Positions 34,813 to 34,839 of a stretch of DNA of 34,839 nt are shown piece after piece. How positions within the stretch are numbered: position 1 is the stretch's first letter; each line of letters opens with the position of its first letter. A model generated the notes under the pieces. That model made no database searches. It worked only from the letters and a program-made list of their open reading frames with translations, and had not been told where the DNA came from. The position numbers and the translations under genes are program-made. The DNA is from Rhodobacteraceae bacterium bin131 (GTDB lineage Bacteria > Pseudomonadota > Alphaproteobacteria > Rhodobacterales > Rhodobacteraceae). The stretch lies in contig MPNP01000001.1 in NCBI GenBank assembly GCA_002239085.1, positions 113,169 through 148,007 on the forward strand, read 5' to 3'.

Positions 34813-34839
34813 GTGTATTTCACTCCTTCAGAATTATTG
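34813..34839 (+). CDS. Possible start of a further gene, cut by the window edge
   Basis: GTG at 34813 opens a frame reading MYFTPSELL that runs off the window. It sits eight bases behind AAGGGGGA (34797-34804), a good ribosome site, 75 bp after res. A second open frame starts at TTG 34806. With nine codons no function can be named. Confidence 0.3.

Noticed and set aside
1-34839. CRISPR array, tRNA, rRNA, IS element or integrase
   Set aside because: No regularly spaced repeats, no tRNA-like cloverleaf in any gap, and no transposase or recombinase ORF was seen.

Overview
The window looks like chromosomal DNA of a low-GC alphaproteobacterium, probably an uncultured marine or aquatic lineage. 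This is inferred from gene content and style, not from a search. The recA-alaS-icd neighbourhood, the iscR/iscS-sufBCD-sufS operon, the lipA-RatA/COQ10 pair, the phoR/pstB/phoU/phoB block and a RamA-like/pterin methyltransferase folate cluster are all alphaproteobacterial in flavour. The DNA is AT-rich, and several genes appear to start at TTG or GTG.

Layout. (1) 2-1141: 3' part of pgi, cut by the window edge. (2) 5366-1212, minus strand: a four-gene one-carbon operon (small Virulence_fact-domain protein, methylenetetrahydrofolate reductase-like protein, methyltetrahydrofolate:corrinoid methyltransferase, ferredoxin/ASKHA corrinoid reactivator). No corrinoid-binding or homocysteine-binding subunit is present. 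(3) 5506-11199: rlmE, an MBL-fold hydrolase, recA, alaS and a DUF1330 protein. (4) 11485-14035: a compact bufferin-type RiPP operon, with a Cys-rich DUF2282 precursor that has a signal peptide, an MNIO (DUF692) enzyme, a DUF2063 partner and a DoxX-family membrane protein. (5) 14282-17003, minus strand: icd and katA. (6) 17246-18699: lipA and a START-domain RatA/COQ10 protein. (7) 18786-26351: the Fe-S operon iscR-iscS-sufB-sufC-sufD, two YIP1-like membrane genes, then sufS. (8) 26407-29779: phoR-pstB-phoU-phoB with pstS, pstC and pstA absent. (9) 29780-30346: a 567-bp stretch without a convincing gene but rich in small palindromes. (10) 30347-34738: a type III restriction-modification pair (mod, res). 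(11) The first codons of a possible further gene at the right edge.

How the genes may work together. The bufferin operon is the most interesting module. The enzyme/partner pair probably converts cysteines of the secreted precursor into metal-binding heterocycles, most likely for copper defence, with DoxX in the membrane. The folate operon supplies and handles methyl groups for a cobalamin enzyme, plausibly a split methionine synthase whose other parts lie elsewhere. The Suf operon is controlled by an IscR that has lost the classical Fe-S ligands. A promoter carrying two identical 12-bp repeats precedes iscR. The Pho block keeps the signalling proteins but not the transporter. The type III R-M pair at the right end is the most likely accessory cargo.

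I saw no tRNA, rRNA, CRISPR array, insertion sequence or integrase.
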